Source of the DNA: Rhodobacteraceae bacterium 63075
Lineage (GTDB): Bacteria; Pseudomonadota; Alphaproteobacteria; Rhodobacterales; Rhodobacteraceae
DNA length: 64,000 nt
Assembly (NCBI GenBank): GCA_003417655.1
Contig: QVMW01000008.1
Location: 1 to 64,000, forward strand
Reading direction: 5' to 3'
Below, one piece after another: positions 1-9,374 of the stretch. The notes under the pieces are model-generated. The model was given only the letters and a program-made list of their open reading frames with translations. It was not told the origin of the DNA and ran no database searches. Both the position numbers and the translations under genes were made by a program. Positions within the stretch are counted from its first letter, which is position 1. Every line of letters begins with the position of its first letter.

Positions 1-2
1 TC

Positions 3-197
3 CCTCGCCGGATGCTTACGGAACACTTTAGACTCTTTTCTTCCCTCTCGTCATTGAGATGCTTTAGACCTTTGGGTATTAGGCTCGCAGATCTGCAGTG
101 GCACTCGTGGATATCTTGGGGGCTGGCATTATCCTTTTGCGCGGGGGTATTTCTACGCAAAGGGACGTTTAAAACGGTTGAACCTGCCACAGCATGA
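3..197 (+). CDS. C-terminal end of an unidentified membrane protein (5' end outside window)
   Basis: The frame is open from the window edge and ends in a TGA that shares an ATGA overlap with the next gene, which argues that it is a real translationally coupled gene. The visible 60-odd residues contain one hydrophobic segment (ISWGLALSFCAGVFL) followed by a basic K/R stretch, as in the last transmembrane helix of a polytopic protein. The position before a phosphatase and a Wzc-like kinase suggests a polysaccharide-locus protein, but the family cannot be read from this fragment. Confidence 0.45.
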   Translation, partial: PRRMLTEHFRLFSSLSSLRCFRPLGIRLADLQWHSWISWGLALSFCAGVFLRKGTFKTVEPATA

Positions 198-976
198 AAA
201 AAATACTTTCGCACATAACGCGCGGCCCATCGAAATCGAAGCAGAGCGATGTGTCGGCACCCTTACCACAACCCGAAACCCCGTTTTTGGCCATTGGAGA
301 CATACACGGTCGAGCAGACTTATTGCTTCAACTCGACAAATTGATTGAGAAGAACTTCAGTGGATGGCCGGTTGTTTTTTTGGGCGACTATATTGATCGC
401 GGTGAAGAAAGCTGCGAAGTCCTGAAGCTGTTGATGTCGGTTTCTCCTGAGGGGTCACCACCCGTTACATGCTTGATGGGAAACCATGAGCGCATGCTGC
501 TGGATTTCCTCGACCGCCCATCACAGTACGCTCGACGATGGGTTCACAATGGTGGACTGCAAACTCTTGCAAGTTTTGGCGTGTCACTGAAACTGGACCA
601 CCTTAGCGATGATACGGCGATGGCGTCGACACGTGACCAACTTCTTGAAGCGATGGGCAATGAAATGGTCGACTGGCTGCGTGCGAGACCATTGTCATGG
701 CAAAGCGGCAACGTGTGGGCGGCGCATGCGGGCGCTGACCCGACCGAGCCAATGGAAACCCAGGAGGCGAGGGATCTCTTGTGGGGCCATCCAAAATTCA
801 CGCAAGACCAACGCGAAGACGGGCAGTGGGTCGTTCATGGGCACACGATCGTTGACGTACCGTTCGCTCAGGATGGCAGAATTGCGGTGGATACTGGCGC
901 TTACGCAACGGGAGTATTGACTGCCGCAGTAATCACCGGTGAGGAGGTCTCCTTTATTCAAACGCCTGGGGGGTGA
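194..976 (+). CDS. Calcineurin-like metallophosphoesterase (PP1/diadenosine-tetraphosphatase type)
   Basis: 260 aa. The full phosphoesterase signature is present in order: GDIHG (res 35-39), GDYIDRG (64-70), GNHE (96-99), then HAG and HGH near residues 179 and 215, which together hold two metal ions. Members of this family hydrolyse phosphoprotein or dinucleoside polyphosphate substrates in the cytoplasm. It lies directly upstream of a Wzc-like tyrosine kinase where many loci carry a low-molecular-weight tyrosine phosphatase (Wzb). A role in dephosphorylating the kinase is therefore an inference from position only. The start overlaps the previous stop by ATGA. Confidence 0.88.
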   Translation: MKKILSHITRGPSKSKQSDVSAPLPQPETPFLAIGDIHGRADLLLQLDKLIEKNFSGWPVVFLGDYIDRGEESCEVLKLLMSVSPEGSPPVTCLMGNHERMLLDFLDRPSQYARRWVHNGGLQTLASFGVSLKLDHLSDDTAMASTRDQLLEAMGNEMVDWLRARPLSWQSGNVWAAHAGADPTEPMETQEARDLLWGHPKFTQDQREDGQWVVHGHTIVDVPFAQDGRIAVDTGAYATGVLTAAVITGEEVSFIQTPGG

Positions 977-1103
977 CGCTGCAAAGGGCGCTTGGAGGAA
1001 ATGTCCTCAAAGGAAGTTTGACCCTATGAAAGGCGTTGTCGACACGATATGTCGCCTTAGAGTTGTTTGACGGATATGCCGAGACGAAGAGGATGGCGGT
1101 GCC

Positions 1104-3251
1104 ATGAATGAACCTGCGGCCAACACTGGCACTTTGCGCGTAGATCAATCCGGACGCGACCGCGATGATGATGAGATCGACCTGATGGAATTAGGTCGTG
1201 CTTTGTGGCGCGGAAAATGGATAATCCTACTCGCTACGCTTTTTGCCATCATGTTGGGCGGCTACTACGCATTCGGTGTCGCAGATAAACAGTACAAATC
1301 CTCTGCTCAGTTGACCTTGGAAATGCGAACCAAGCAGGTCGTTGATATTGAGAGCGTCGTATCAGGAGTATCGACCGAACAGGCTGCCCTGAATACCGAA
1401 ATTGAGATTATCTTGTCCAGACGCGTTCTGGGAAATCTTGTGGATGAACTCAATCTTATTGATGATCCTGAATTCAACGACTCTTTGAAAAAGCCGACAC
1501 TCATTGACAGCGCCAAGGCGGTCATTTCGGACCTGATCTCAACATCCGACACTGAACAATCGATGGCAGCGCAAAAATCGCCTCGAAATCGAACGATTAG
1601 TGCGGTTCGAAAGGCTTTGTCGGCCTCGGTGCAGAGAGATAGCTATGTCTTCACGATCAGCGCAACGACCGGAAGCTCGGAGAAGTCCGCGCGGATCGTG
1701 AACACGCTTTCGGATATCTACATTGATGAGCAGATCGCAGTTAAATTTGAAGCGACGGAACAGGCTGTGGCTTGGCTATCCAGTCGCGTCACGGAACTCG
1801 AGGGTGAGCTGCGTGAGAAGGAAAATACACTAAAAGCGGCGACGGCAGAGACAGACTTGATTAGTCCAGAGGCTCTTGATGGATTGAACCTGCAAGCCAA
1901 GGATTTGCGCGACCGGCTGCAGGAAATGCGCGCGGATGTCGCGCGCACCGAAGCAGAGGTCGAGCGTTTTCGGGGCTTGCTGTCCTCGAAAAACAGAGCT
2001 GATGCTGTGGATGTAACCGGCGACCCTACACTGCAGCGCTTGTGGCGTGCCATCCAAGAAGGTGATTTGGAAGCTGAAGCTCTTTTCGATCAACGGCTAT
2101 CGACCCTCTTGGAGCGTGCGCGAGCAGAGCAAGACCGTCTTAACAGCCAAATTGCGGCTCTCTCCAACTCTTATGAGGAGTTGCAGCTTCGCATAGAACG
2201 TCAATCCACAGATTTGGCACGAATTCAGCAGATGCAGCGTGAAGTGGCAACGACCCGCACCTTGTACGAAACTTTCTTGACCCGGCTCAAGGAAACGAGC
2301 GTCCAACGCGGATTGCAGCAAGCGGACAGCCGCGTTCTTTCAGACGCGATTCCAGGAGAGCAGGTTGCTCCTCGCCCAGCTATGATATTAGCCCTGTCGA
2401 TGATTTTGGGCATGATGATTGGTTCGGGTTTCGTCTTGGCGAGGGCCTTTTTGCACAACGTCTTCCGGACCGCTGAAGACCTTGAAGCTGCGACCGGCAT
2501 TCCTGTTTTCGGTCAAATTCCACAAATGCCGATCAAGGCGCGGGGCGACCTCATCTCGTATTTGCAAGACAAGCCAACATCGGCTGCTTCAGAGGCAATC
2601 CGGAACCTGCGCACTTCAACTATTTTGTCTGACATAGATGAACCACCGAAAGTGATCATGTCTACATCGTCTATTCCCGAGGAGGGCAAGACGACGGTTG
2701 CAATTGCACTGGCGCAAAACTTTGCGGGCCTTGGTAAGAAGGTACTTCTTATTGAAGGCGATATCCGGCGCAGGACGTTCTCGAATTACTTTAATGATCA
2801 ACCCAAAGGCGGCGTCGTCACCGCGCTCTCAGGCGAAACACCCCTCAATGAGGTGGTATTTCATGACGAGCGGCTCGGCATAGATGTGCTCATGGGACAA
2901 AAGTCGCGCGTAAATGCTGCCGACCTGTTCTCGTCGGACCGCTTCAAAGAGTTCATGTCACGAGCAAGGGAAGCCTATGATTTTGTCATCATAGACACGC
3001 CACCAGTCCTGGTCGTTCCAGATGCACGTGTCATTGGCCAACACGTTGACGCAATTCTCTTCGCAGTCGCCTGGGATCGCACTCAGAAAAACCAAGTCGT
3101 GGCGGCCTTGCGCGAGTTCGATGCCGTCAAGCTCCGCATCAGCGGGATCGTCCTCGCACAAATTGACCCAAAGGGCATGCGCCGTTATGGATATGGAGGC
3201 AAATACGGATCCTATGCGAATTATGGTCAAGGCTATTACGACGCAGGATAA
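1104..3251 (+). CDS. Wzc-like polysaccharide co-polymerase / tyrosine autokinase
   Basis: 715 aa inner-membrane protein controlling chain length and export of the polysaccharide. Order: Wzz-type N-terminus with TM1 at about 38-58, long periplasmic coiled coil (about 210-400), TM2 at about 425-447, then a cytoplasmic BY-kinase domain. Walker A is SIPEEGKTT (res 523-531), the Walker A' segment is LLIEGDIRR, and Walker B is FVIIDTPP (about 627-634). The last 21 residues hold seven tyrosines (Y695 to Y712), the usual autophosphorylation cluster. In Walker A' the first Asp of the D-x-D motif is Glu here. It follows the phosphatase by 127 bp and precedes a small secreted protein. Confidence 0.95.
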   Translation: MNEPAANTGTLRVDQSGRDRDDDEIDLMELGRALWRGKWIILLATLFAIMLGGYYAFGVADKQYKSSAQLTLEMRTKQVVDIESVVSGVSTEQAALNTEIEIILSRRVLGNLVDELNLIDDPEFNDSLKKPTLIDSAKAVISDLISTSDTEQSMAAQKSPRNRTISAVRKALSASVQRDSYVFTISATTGSSEKSARIVNTLSDIYIDEQIAVKFEATEQAVAWLSSRVTELEGELREKENTLKAATAETDLISPEALDGLNLQAKDLRDRLQEMRADVARTEAEVERFRGLLSSKNRADAVDVTGDPTLQRLWRAIQEGDLEAEALFDQRLSTLLERARAEQDRLNSQIAALSNSYEELQLRIERQSTDLARIQQMQREVATTRTLYETFLTRLKETSVQRGLQQADSRVLSDAIPGEQVAPRPAMILALSMILGMMIGSGFVLARAFLHNVFRTAEDLEAATGIPVFGQIPQMPIKARGDLISYLQDKPTSAASEAIRNLRTSTILSDIDEPPKVIMSTSSIPEEGKTTVAIALAQNFAGLGKKVLLIEGDIRRRTFSNYFNDQPKGGVVTALSGETPLNEVVFHDERLGIDVLMGQKSRVNAADLFSSDRFKEFMSRAREAYDFVIIDTPPVLVVPDARVIGQHVDAILFAVAWDRTQKNQVVAALREFDAVKLRISGIVLAQIDPKGMRRYGYGGKYGSYANYGQGYYDAG

Positions 3252-3342
3252 GAAAATGGTCTGGAGCTGAAGAAGTCACGTGTTTCCCCGCCAGCTATTT
3301 TGCGTTACACTTAAAAAGGTTTTCCAGGAAAGGAGATCATTT

Positions 3343-3693
3343 ATGAGGATACTAGCAGCCCTTGGATTAGTTGGTCTGTCGGCGCTTCCCGTCACGGCAC
3401 AGCAGTTGAATGCCAACGACGTGCGTCCTGGCGAGACATGGCTCGAATTTGCCAAGCGCATGGATGCATGCGACGGGCAAGAGGTTCTCGGCGCCGATCT
3501 CGTATTGGTGGGTGGCAGCGAATACAAACTGGATGTCACCTGTTCAACCGGCATCATCGCCGGAGGGACGAATGGGATGACGGGTGGTCTTGCCGGAGCT
3601 GCGCCCATAGCGGGTGTCATGCTGCTTGTCGCGGGCCTTGCTGCGAGCGGCGGTTCGGACGGGCCAACGACAACAACCGGGACGGGCAACTGA
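3343..3693 (+). CDS. Small secreted YjbE/GfcA-like protein with Thr-rich tail
   Basis: 116 aa. The start at 3343 is chosen because AAGGAGAT lies just upstream (3329-3338), while the longer upstream frame has no such site. There is a Sec signal peptide (MRILAALGLVGLSALPVTAQ), a soluble part with two Cys, a glycine/alanine-rich hydrophobic stretch (AGVMLLVAGLAA), and a tail ending GGSDGPTTTTGTGN. That tail resembles E. coli YjbE/GfcA, a small partner of the YjbFGH/GfcBCD exopolysaccharide proteins. The YjbF and YjbH homologues encoded nearby support this. The YjbE assignment is by pattern, not a full-length match. Confidence 0.6.
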   Translation: MRILAALGLVGLSALPVTAQQLNANDVRPGETWLEFAKRMDACDGQEVLGADLVLVGGSEYKLDVTCSTGIIAGGTNGMTGGLAGAAPIAGVMLLVAGLAASGGSDGPTTTTGTGN

Positions 3694-3724
3694 TCAGCAA
3701 GCTTTGAAGGCGCGGGAATTGCGC

Positions 3725-3759
3725 AAAAAGGACGGCCGCTTCAAGAGGCCGTCCTTTTT
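3725..3759. terminator. Bidirectional Rho-independent terminator
   Basis: Arms AAAAAGGACGGCC and GGCCGTCCTTTTT are perfect complements around a 9-nt loop, giving a U-run on either strand. It sits between two convergent genes (the YjbE-like gene and the Wza-like gene), so it probably ends both transcripts. Confidence 0.9.
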
Positions 3760-3797
3760 GTTTTGTGCACGGATTTGCTTCGCAGTTTACCACACAA

Positions 3798-5183
3798 TCA
3801 GTTCGAAGCCGCTCGAGCCGTATTGAGGGTTGGCAAAAGCTGCTGGATCGAGCGACCCCACTTCGTGATTGGTTGCTCCTCGATAAAGACGATATCGTTT
3901 GGACGCATTTCCATGCGCGTTGCGAGTGTCAGATTGACCGAATTTCCGGCATCGAGGTGCCAGGCTGTTACCGCACCGAATTCCGACGGATCGGACGATT
4001 GACGCAGAACGTAGATATGCGCGGCATTCCCTGTCTGTGTCGGAAAGCCTCCGTTCCCATAGAGCACATCAGCCAAATTGGCATGCTGTTCATAGGGCAG
4101 GGGGATGCGGCTTTGCTTCTCTACCTCTCCCGTGAGGTAAACATAGTCCCTCGGTTCAGCGCCAAGCTCGGATCGGGCCTCGAAGTTTGAACGGCGCTCC
4201 TGCAATACCCCGCGCCGCAAAGTGATCTCTGCAGCCAGCTTATCAATAGCATCTTTTCGTGCTTGATTGCGCAGTTGGATGACATCGATTTGCTGACGAT
4301 AAAATTCAAAGGCCCTGTCCAGATCATAAGTGGTGTCGACGAAGACAGCGTCGCCATCTTCAAGCCTTAGGTCTCTGAGATCGGGCCGTGACAAGAAATC
4401 CTCATAGGGGATCTGATACAAGGTTCCATCTCTGTAAATCCGGATCGATGCATACTGTTCATCCTGGATCACCTCGCCACCACTGGCCGTCAAGGCCTCC
4501 CCGAGGCTCAATGGCGTCAGTGTAATTGGAACGCGCACAGAATTGCGTACCGCGCCACCGACAGTGACTTGCCGTGAGTTGTATTCTGCAATTTCGAGAG
4601 AGAAGGCCGGATCGACCTGGTTATCGAGTAGGAATTTGAAGATGCGATCCTGCGCCTCTTGCAGGGTAAGGCCACCGATCTCCACGCGTCCGATATCCGG
4701 GATAGAAATCGATCCATCATCAGATACTGTGTACCCCTGCCGTTGCTGTTGGGCTGCGAGAAGGCCGCTGAGCTCCTCAACGCTGCTGCCTCCGCTCTTT
4801 GTTGCAAGAAGCACGACGTCTCCAACGCCGATCTCATAGGGCTGCTGGGATCCGTTGGGTGGAAGCCGAAGTTCCATGCTGTCGGGAGCTTCCTCTGGCG
4901 TTGGCGGTGCACTCGGAAGGGTTCCAAGGCCCGGACCCTGTCGCGCGGAGGCTGTTGCCCAGAATGCACGCGGCAAGCTGCGCGGCTTGTATGGTGTTCG
5001 GTTGGCAAGAAGAACCGTCTCTGCCGTGAGAGTTATCTCGCGAACATTTACATCACTACTGGAGGACTGTTTGACACTCGGGCTGGTATAGATGGCGCCA
5101 CACCCCAACGGCAGTATCATTGCCGCCGTCAAGGCAACGCCTCTTGCTGTACGCCGCACGAAGACGCGTGTCCTGTCATTCAT
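3798..5183 (-). CDS. Polysaccharide export outer-membrane lipoprotein (Wza-like)
   Basis: 461 aa. A lipobox (LPLGC, Cys about 28) predicts outer-membrane lipid anchoring. A Poly_export domain begins near residue 113 (YEIGVGDVVLLATK) and is followed by two SLBB-type repeats (VTVGGAVRNSVRVPI near 206, VYLTGEVEKQSRIPL near 347), separated by a helical, charged segment. The family forms the octameric channel that passes the polymer across the outer membrane, working with Wzc. It is the last gene of a minus-strand unit (NusG-like, YjbH, YjbF, Wza) and starts 31 bp after the YjbF stop. Confidence 0.93.
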   Translation of the reverse strand: MNDRTRVFVRRTARGVALTAAMILPLGCGAIYTSPSVKQSSSSDVNVREITLTAETVLLANRTPYKPRSLPRAFWATASARQGPGLGTLPSAPPTPEEAPDSMELRLPPNGSQQPYEIGVGDVVLLATKSGGSSVEELSGLLAAQQQRQGYTVSDDGSISIPDIGRVEIGGLTLQEAQDRIFKFLLDNQVDPAFSLEIAEYNSRQVTVGGAVRNSVRVPITLTPLSLGEALTASGGEVIQDEQYASIRIYRDGTLYQIPYEDFLSRPDLRDLRLEDGDAVFVDTTYDLDRAFEFYRQQIDVIQLRNQARKDAIDKLAAEITLRRGVLQERRSNFEARSELGAEPRDYVYLTGEVEKQSRIPLPYEQHANLADVLYGNGGFPTQTGNAAHIYVLRQSSDPSEFGAVTAWHLDAGNSVNLTLATRMEMRPNDIVFIEEQPITKWGRSIQQLLPTLNTARAASN

Positions 5184-5214
5184 TTCTAGCCCTCCACAAA
5201 GTATTCTCGTAGCT

Positions 5215-5865
5215 TTACCGCATCACGCGTTCGGTTACCATGTCGCCAACGCCGGAACTCACCCATTGTTGAGACTTTACGATATCGCCCGTATCATCAA
5301 CCCAATAGGTGTTCGTGTATCTGTGGTCAGGTGAAACACAGACCTCTTCGAGGCGCGTCAAAGTCAGAGCATCATCGCCAATTTCGACCTGCTGCTTTGT
5401 TTCATGTTCCTTCCTGCACTGGTAGGCGGGAAAACGCGTCTGGTCCTCTCCATCAAGGTATGACCGGATCACCCTGTAAAATTCGCCGCCCGATCCAAGC
5501 TTGACCATCTTGAGCGTGCCTGAGACGTCGCTGGACATCAGATCCTCCCCGAGGCCGCGCGTTGCAGTCAAAACGCCCCTGTCAAAGGACAAGGTAATTC
5601 CATCGAGGGTTTGCAATACAGTGACGCCCTCGCGCCTTGCAACAGGCGCCAGGACGGCGCGCGCGCCTGCCTTGGGAAGCATGACCTCCAATCTCTCTGA
5701 TGTGATTGGAGCGGGAGAAACACGTTGCACCTGCCCGGTCAGCCCCAAACTCTCGCCGACATTGTCGCAGCCACTCAGCAGGCCCAATGCGCAAAGCGTC
5801 GCAACGCCTGCAAGGGCGCTCTTGACTTGGAGCTTGCATGGTCTCACCGCCAAAATTTGCCCCAC
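5215..5865 (-). CDS. yjbF: YjbF/GfcB-family lipoprotein for exopolysaccharide secretion
   Basis: 216 aa with a lipoprotein signal ending LLSGC. The body carries the family pattern of internal similarity and the closing segment YTNTYWVDDTGDIVKSQQWV. YjbF/GfcB proteins are periplasm-facing lipoproteins of group 4 capsule and Yjb exopolysaccharide loci. The ATG at 5865 overlaps the end of yjbH by 22 bp; an in-frame GTG a few codons later is an alternative start. No YjbG/GfcC homologue is visible. Confidence 0.82.
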   Translation of the reverse strand: MGQILAVRPCKLQVKSALAGVATLCALGLLSGCDNVGESLGLTGQVQRVSPAPITSERLEVMLPKAGARAVLAPVARREGVTVLQTLDGITLSFDRGVLTATRGLGEDLMSSDVSGTLKMVKLGSGGEFYRVIRSYLDGEDQTRFPAYQCRKEHETKQQVEIGDDALTLTRLEEVCVSPDHRYTNTYWVDDTGDIVKSQQWVSSGVGDMVTERVMR

Positions 5866-7231
5866 CCATCCTGCAAGGATTTCTTGTGCATCGGCCGGAT
5901 CTTTTCATAAAGGCGCCCGCCCACATTCAATCGTGCGCCACCATCACGTGTTATGGGCCTGATTGTTGTGCTGTATAGTGTGTTGTTGGCCTCTCCCGTA
6001 ATCCAGGAAATAGGAATCGTAAGGCGGATGCCCTTGTCGAATGATCCCTCGCCAAATTCGCTAAACGGCACGTCTGTGAGCGTTGCGAATGCTCCGATAC
6101 GCCAGCCATTTTTGAATTCCCGGTCAAGTGTAAAGGTAGCCCCCCAATCGCCGGCAAGGTAGCGACCGACGTCGAGCTGACTGTGAAATCCATTGCCCAT
6201 GTCCCAATACCCCGAGACATGACCCGTCACGACATCGTAGTCTCGAAAGCCGAACGCCTGATCGAAGTCACGCTGCTTGACGTAATTTGCCTCCACACCC
6301 ACAGCAAAGGGACTGGCGTTGGGTTTCCACAACAGCTCCGTAGAGAGACCGCCATACATGCGTTCGAGATACCCAGCCGTCACACGGCCATAAATATCGC
6401 GGGCCGGCTTGAAATAATAGGCCGCCGTCAAATGAGTAACCTTTGGACCCTTTGCCTTGTCATAAAGGCTGAAATCACTGCGAACGTGCGGTAGAACCGA
6501 GTCGGAAACCCGCGTGGCTTCGTCGAGGTTTCCAATGATTTTTTGCCGCACCCCGCCTGAAAAAACCAAGCCCTGCCTGGGCTCAAAGCGCGCGGATAGC
6601 TCAGCCCCGAGATCGGCCCTCAATGGATTGTCCGGATCAAACAAGCTGGGGGTCAGATAAGGCTTGAGGGACCACTCGAAGTGCGGATATCGATCTGAAG
6701 ATGGCTCTGTCTCCCCTTCGGGGCAAGAAAAACGAACACGATTAAAGCTCTTCCAGCTGCCATCAAGCTCATGCTCCAGCTCTTGCATGTCCTCTCTTCG
6801 GATACGCACTTCCGAGACGGGCATGCCCGACGCAACCAGAACGATTTCAAAGGTCTTGATTTCCGAAGGCATGTTTCGAGACAACACGCGTGCGGTGCGG
6901 CCAATCGCCTGCGCCGCGTGCAGGTAAGTCTGGTTCTCGATTTCGACACGCAAGGCTGCACCATGACGTTTAAAGCCATGCAATCGAACACCCTGCCCGG
7001 CAAGCGCTTCGGAAACACTTGCTTTGGGAGGGTTCGATGATGCGAGCGCCTCTCCCCAAGATGCAGCAGCCGCTGAAGACGCAGGCAGGACAGGGGGCGG
7101 CGCCGGTTCCCGCGCGCCGCCACTGGGGGGTGATTTCGGATTGAGGGCCGCCGTCAGCTGTATGCCGAATTCACTTCCGTAAAGATACCGCATGGAAAGG
7201 GCGATGTTGTCGCTGATCTTGTAGCTCGCGC
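5844..7231 (-). pseudogene. yjbH: YjbH, C-terminal part (gene split by IS256 insertion)
   Basis: The C-terminal about 459 codons of a YjbH/GfcD-type outer-membrane beta-barrel protein. After the insertion junction the sequence reads YKISDNIALSMRYLYGSEFG, a typical YjbH segment. It ends 22 bp inside yjbF. Joined to the N-terminal part across one copy of the 8-bp target duplication, the frame is continuous and gives a 709-aa protein. As it stands, only an internal ATG at 7193 could start this part, and that product would lack a signal peptide. Confidence 0.9.
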
Positions 7232-8624
7232 GGTTGCGTCTCGAAAGTGGTGGAAATTCTCCGGCGGCGTCCTCCGAGCGGTTTGATTTGGGCCTGATCA
7301 GGCGGCGAGGTCAAGGGGCATGGGCTCGATCGGTTTGTCGAGGGTTTGCCAGCCGTCGATCTTGCGCATGGTGATCTGGCCGGAGGCGAGCAGAGCCCAG
7401 AGCAGCATGGGCACGGTTTCTGCGCAGGGCAGCACGGTCTGGGTCTTGATGCGGCGGCGGAATTCCTCGTTCAGGCGTTCTATCGCGTTGGTAGTCCGGG
7501 CGGCCTTCCACTGCGAGGGGTCGAGGCGGGTGAAGGTGAACAGCCGATCGCCGGCCTCCTCCAGGCTATCGGCGACCGCCTTGCATTTCAGCCGCCACTT
7601 GCGAAGGAAGGCCTTGCGCTTCTTCTCGACCTCGGCGGCGGTCTCGGCGTAGATCATGTCACGATAATCCTCGGTGATTTCGTCATGCATATGGCCGGGC
7701 GCGTGGCCAAGCAGGTTGCGATGCTTGTGAACGGTGCAGCGCTGGATCGGCAGGTCGTTGCCCCAGAGCGCCTCAAGCGCGGCTTCCAGCCCTGGCGCGC
7801 CGTCGATGATCACGAACTCGGGCCGCTTGAGGCCGCGGGCGTCGAGATCGGCGAGGAACTGTGCCCACGCCGCCTTGCTCTCGCCGCCCATATTCATGAT
7901 GGAAAGCAGCACCTTCTGCCCGTCACGGCGCACGCCGACGGCGGCCAGAACCGAGATGTTCGTGGCCCGTCTGTCGATCCGCGTCTTGACGACCGTGCCG
8001 TCGAGGATGACCCGGATGATGTCCTCATCTTCGAGGCTGCGCGCGCACCACGCGTCCCAGTCCGTCTTGACCTTGCGCCACGCCCGGCTGACCACGTCCT
8101 TGCTGACAGCCCCCTTGAACAACGCGAACAGCGCGCGCTTCACACGCCGCGTGTTCGTGCCGGAAAGGTAGACCGATGTGATCAGCGCCTCGGCCGTCTT
8201 CGTCAGCCGCCGGTAACGCGGCAGCGCCTTCGAGCGCCATTCGCGCACCTTGCCGTCCTCGTTCTCGACACGGGCGCGGGGCACGCTGATCGTCTCGGTG
8301 CCAAAGGTTCCTGTGATCTGGCGGTCCCGGTGGCCGTGACGATACCCCTTCGCCGCCCCGGCCTCTCGGCCATAGCGCAGCCGGCCGAGAAAGGTGTCCA
8401 GCTCTTCGCTGAAAACCGCTTCGATCGTGCTGCGGATATTCGCCCGCAACCGATCCTCGATCGGGTCGAAGCCGTCATCACATGCCAGTAGCGAAAGCGC
8501 GCTGGTGTCTGTAGTCTTGGTCATGGCGTGATCTCCTATGGCGGTGTCAGCCGCCGGTTGGGTGGTTCTCGTTCACCCGGAGATTACGCCACTTTCAAAT
8601 TTCAACCAACTTCGCGACACGACC
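7232..8624 (-). mobile_element. IS256-family insertion sequence inside yjbH
   Basis: 1393 bp, bounded by imperfect inverted repeats: GGTTGCGTCTCGAAAGTGG at the left and GGTCGTGTCGCGAAGTTGG read from the right, 21 of 27 positions alike. It is flanked by an exact 8-bp direct repeat, GCTCGCGC (7224-7231 and 8625-8632), the duplication length normal for IS256 elements. One transposase gene fills it. The intact ends and duplication suggest a fairly recent, single-step insertion. Confidence 0.96.
7298..8524 (-). CDS. IS256-family transposase (mutator type)
   Basis: 408 aa, the usual family length. DDE-type landmarks are VILDGTVVKT, VIIDGAPGLEAAL, the RCTVHKHRNLLGH segment and NAIERLNEEFRRR near the C-terminus. 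The gene lies within the inverted repeats and appears intact. It is clearly different from the second IS256-type transposase at 31313-32578. Confidence 0.96.
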   Translation of the reverse strand: MTKTTDTSALSLLACDDGFDPIEDRLRANIRSTIEAVFSEELDTFLGRLRYGREAGAAKGYRHGHRDRQITGTFGTETISVPRARVENEDGKVREWRSKALPRYRRLTKTAEALITSVYLSGTNTRRVKRALFALFKGAVSKDVVSRAWRKVKTDWDAWCARSLEDEDIIRVILDGTVVKTRIDRRATNISVLAAVGVRRDGQKVLLSIMNMGGESKAAWAQFLADLDARGLKRPEFVIIDGAPGLEAALEALWGNDLPIQRCTVHKHRNLLGHAPGHMHDEITEDYRDMIYAETAAEVEKKRKAFLRKWRLKCKAVADSLEEAGDRLFTFTRLDPSQWKAARTTNAIERLNEEFRRRIKTQTVLPCAETVPMLLWALLASGQITMRKIDGWQTLDKPIEPMPLDLAA

Positions 8625-9374
8625 GCTCGCGCCGATGTTCACTTGTGAGGCAAGATTGAAATCTTCGCGGCGCTCTTCACGCGGATAAGCGTCCGAGGAA
8701 TACTCGAGGGCGAATTTCAGCCGGTCTGTCGCCTGCCATTCGAGGCCACCGAAGAGGGCGGCATCGCCCCTGAATAGACCGCTCGCTTCCACTTGCCCGC
8801 CCGCGCCAAAATCGCGCGAGGGACGTGTTCTGAAGCTATCTCCAAAAATGGAGAGTGGATTGGTAAACCCGCCACTTGTGCCAAGGCGCCCCCAGCCTAT
8901 GCCAGCGGTAAAGCGCACGCGCGGCGTAAGCGTCTTGCTGGCGACAACATACTCCGACGAATAAACGCCCGTACCAAGGAAATCGTTCAAACCGATCGCG
9001 ATCGAGGGCCGAAACCCGTTCGGGTTTTCGTCGGCAAGGCGGTAGTGGAGTGAGAAGCTGCGGTCGTAAATCGTTTGGAGATTGTCAAGTGAACCGCGCA
9101 TCTGTTCCAGAATCGAATACCGGAAGCTGCCCGACAGCCGCGGCGTGAGCTGAAACGTCATGGTGTTGCGCAACTGCCCTGCGAAATGGCTGGTCGTGAA
9201 GGCCAATTCGCCGTCCGGACGGCTGGTCGCGACGGGCATGTCGATCAGCCTCGGATATCCGTAGCTGTTGTATCCTGTCGTTACGTGGGGCTCGGCCCCG
9301 ACCGAGATCGGTGCCATGAAGCATGCACAGGCAAAAACCCGGAGAGTGGATGAGGGCCGAACGCAAGAGATCAT
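8625..9374 (-). pseudogene. yjbH: YjbH, N-terminal part (gene split by IS256 insertion)
   Basis: 250 codons including a signal peptide (VFACACFMAPISVGA) and the conserved YjbH opening (GYNSYGYPRLIDMPVA). The reading frame runs nine residues into the insertion element and stops (last native residues NIGAS). Removing the element and one duplication copy joins NIGAS to YKISDN in frame. YjbH-like proteins are predicted outer-membrane barrels needed for secretion of the Yjb polysaccharide, so this step is probably lost or replaced in this strain. Confidence 0.9.

Noticed and set aside
7346-8491. 381-codon open frame on + strand inside the IS256 element
   Set aside because: Antisense to the complete transposase and with no known domain.
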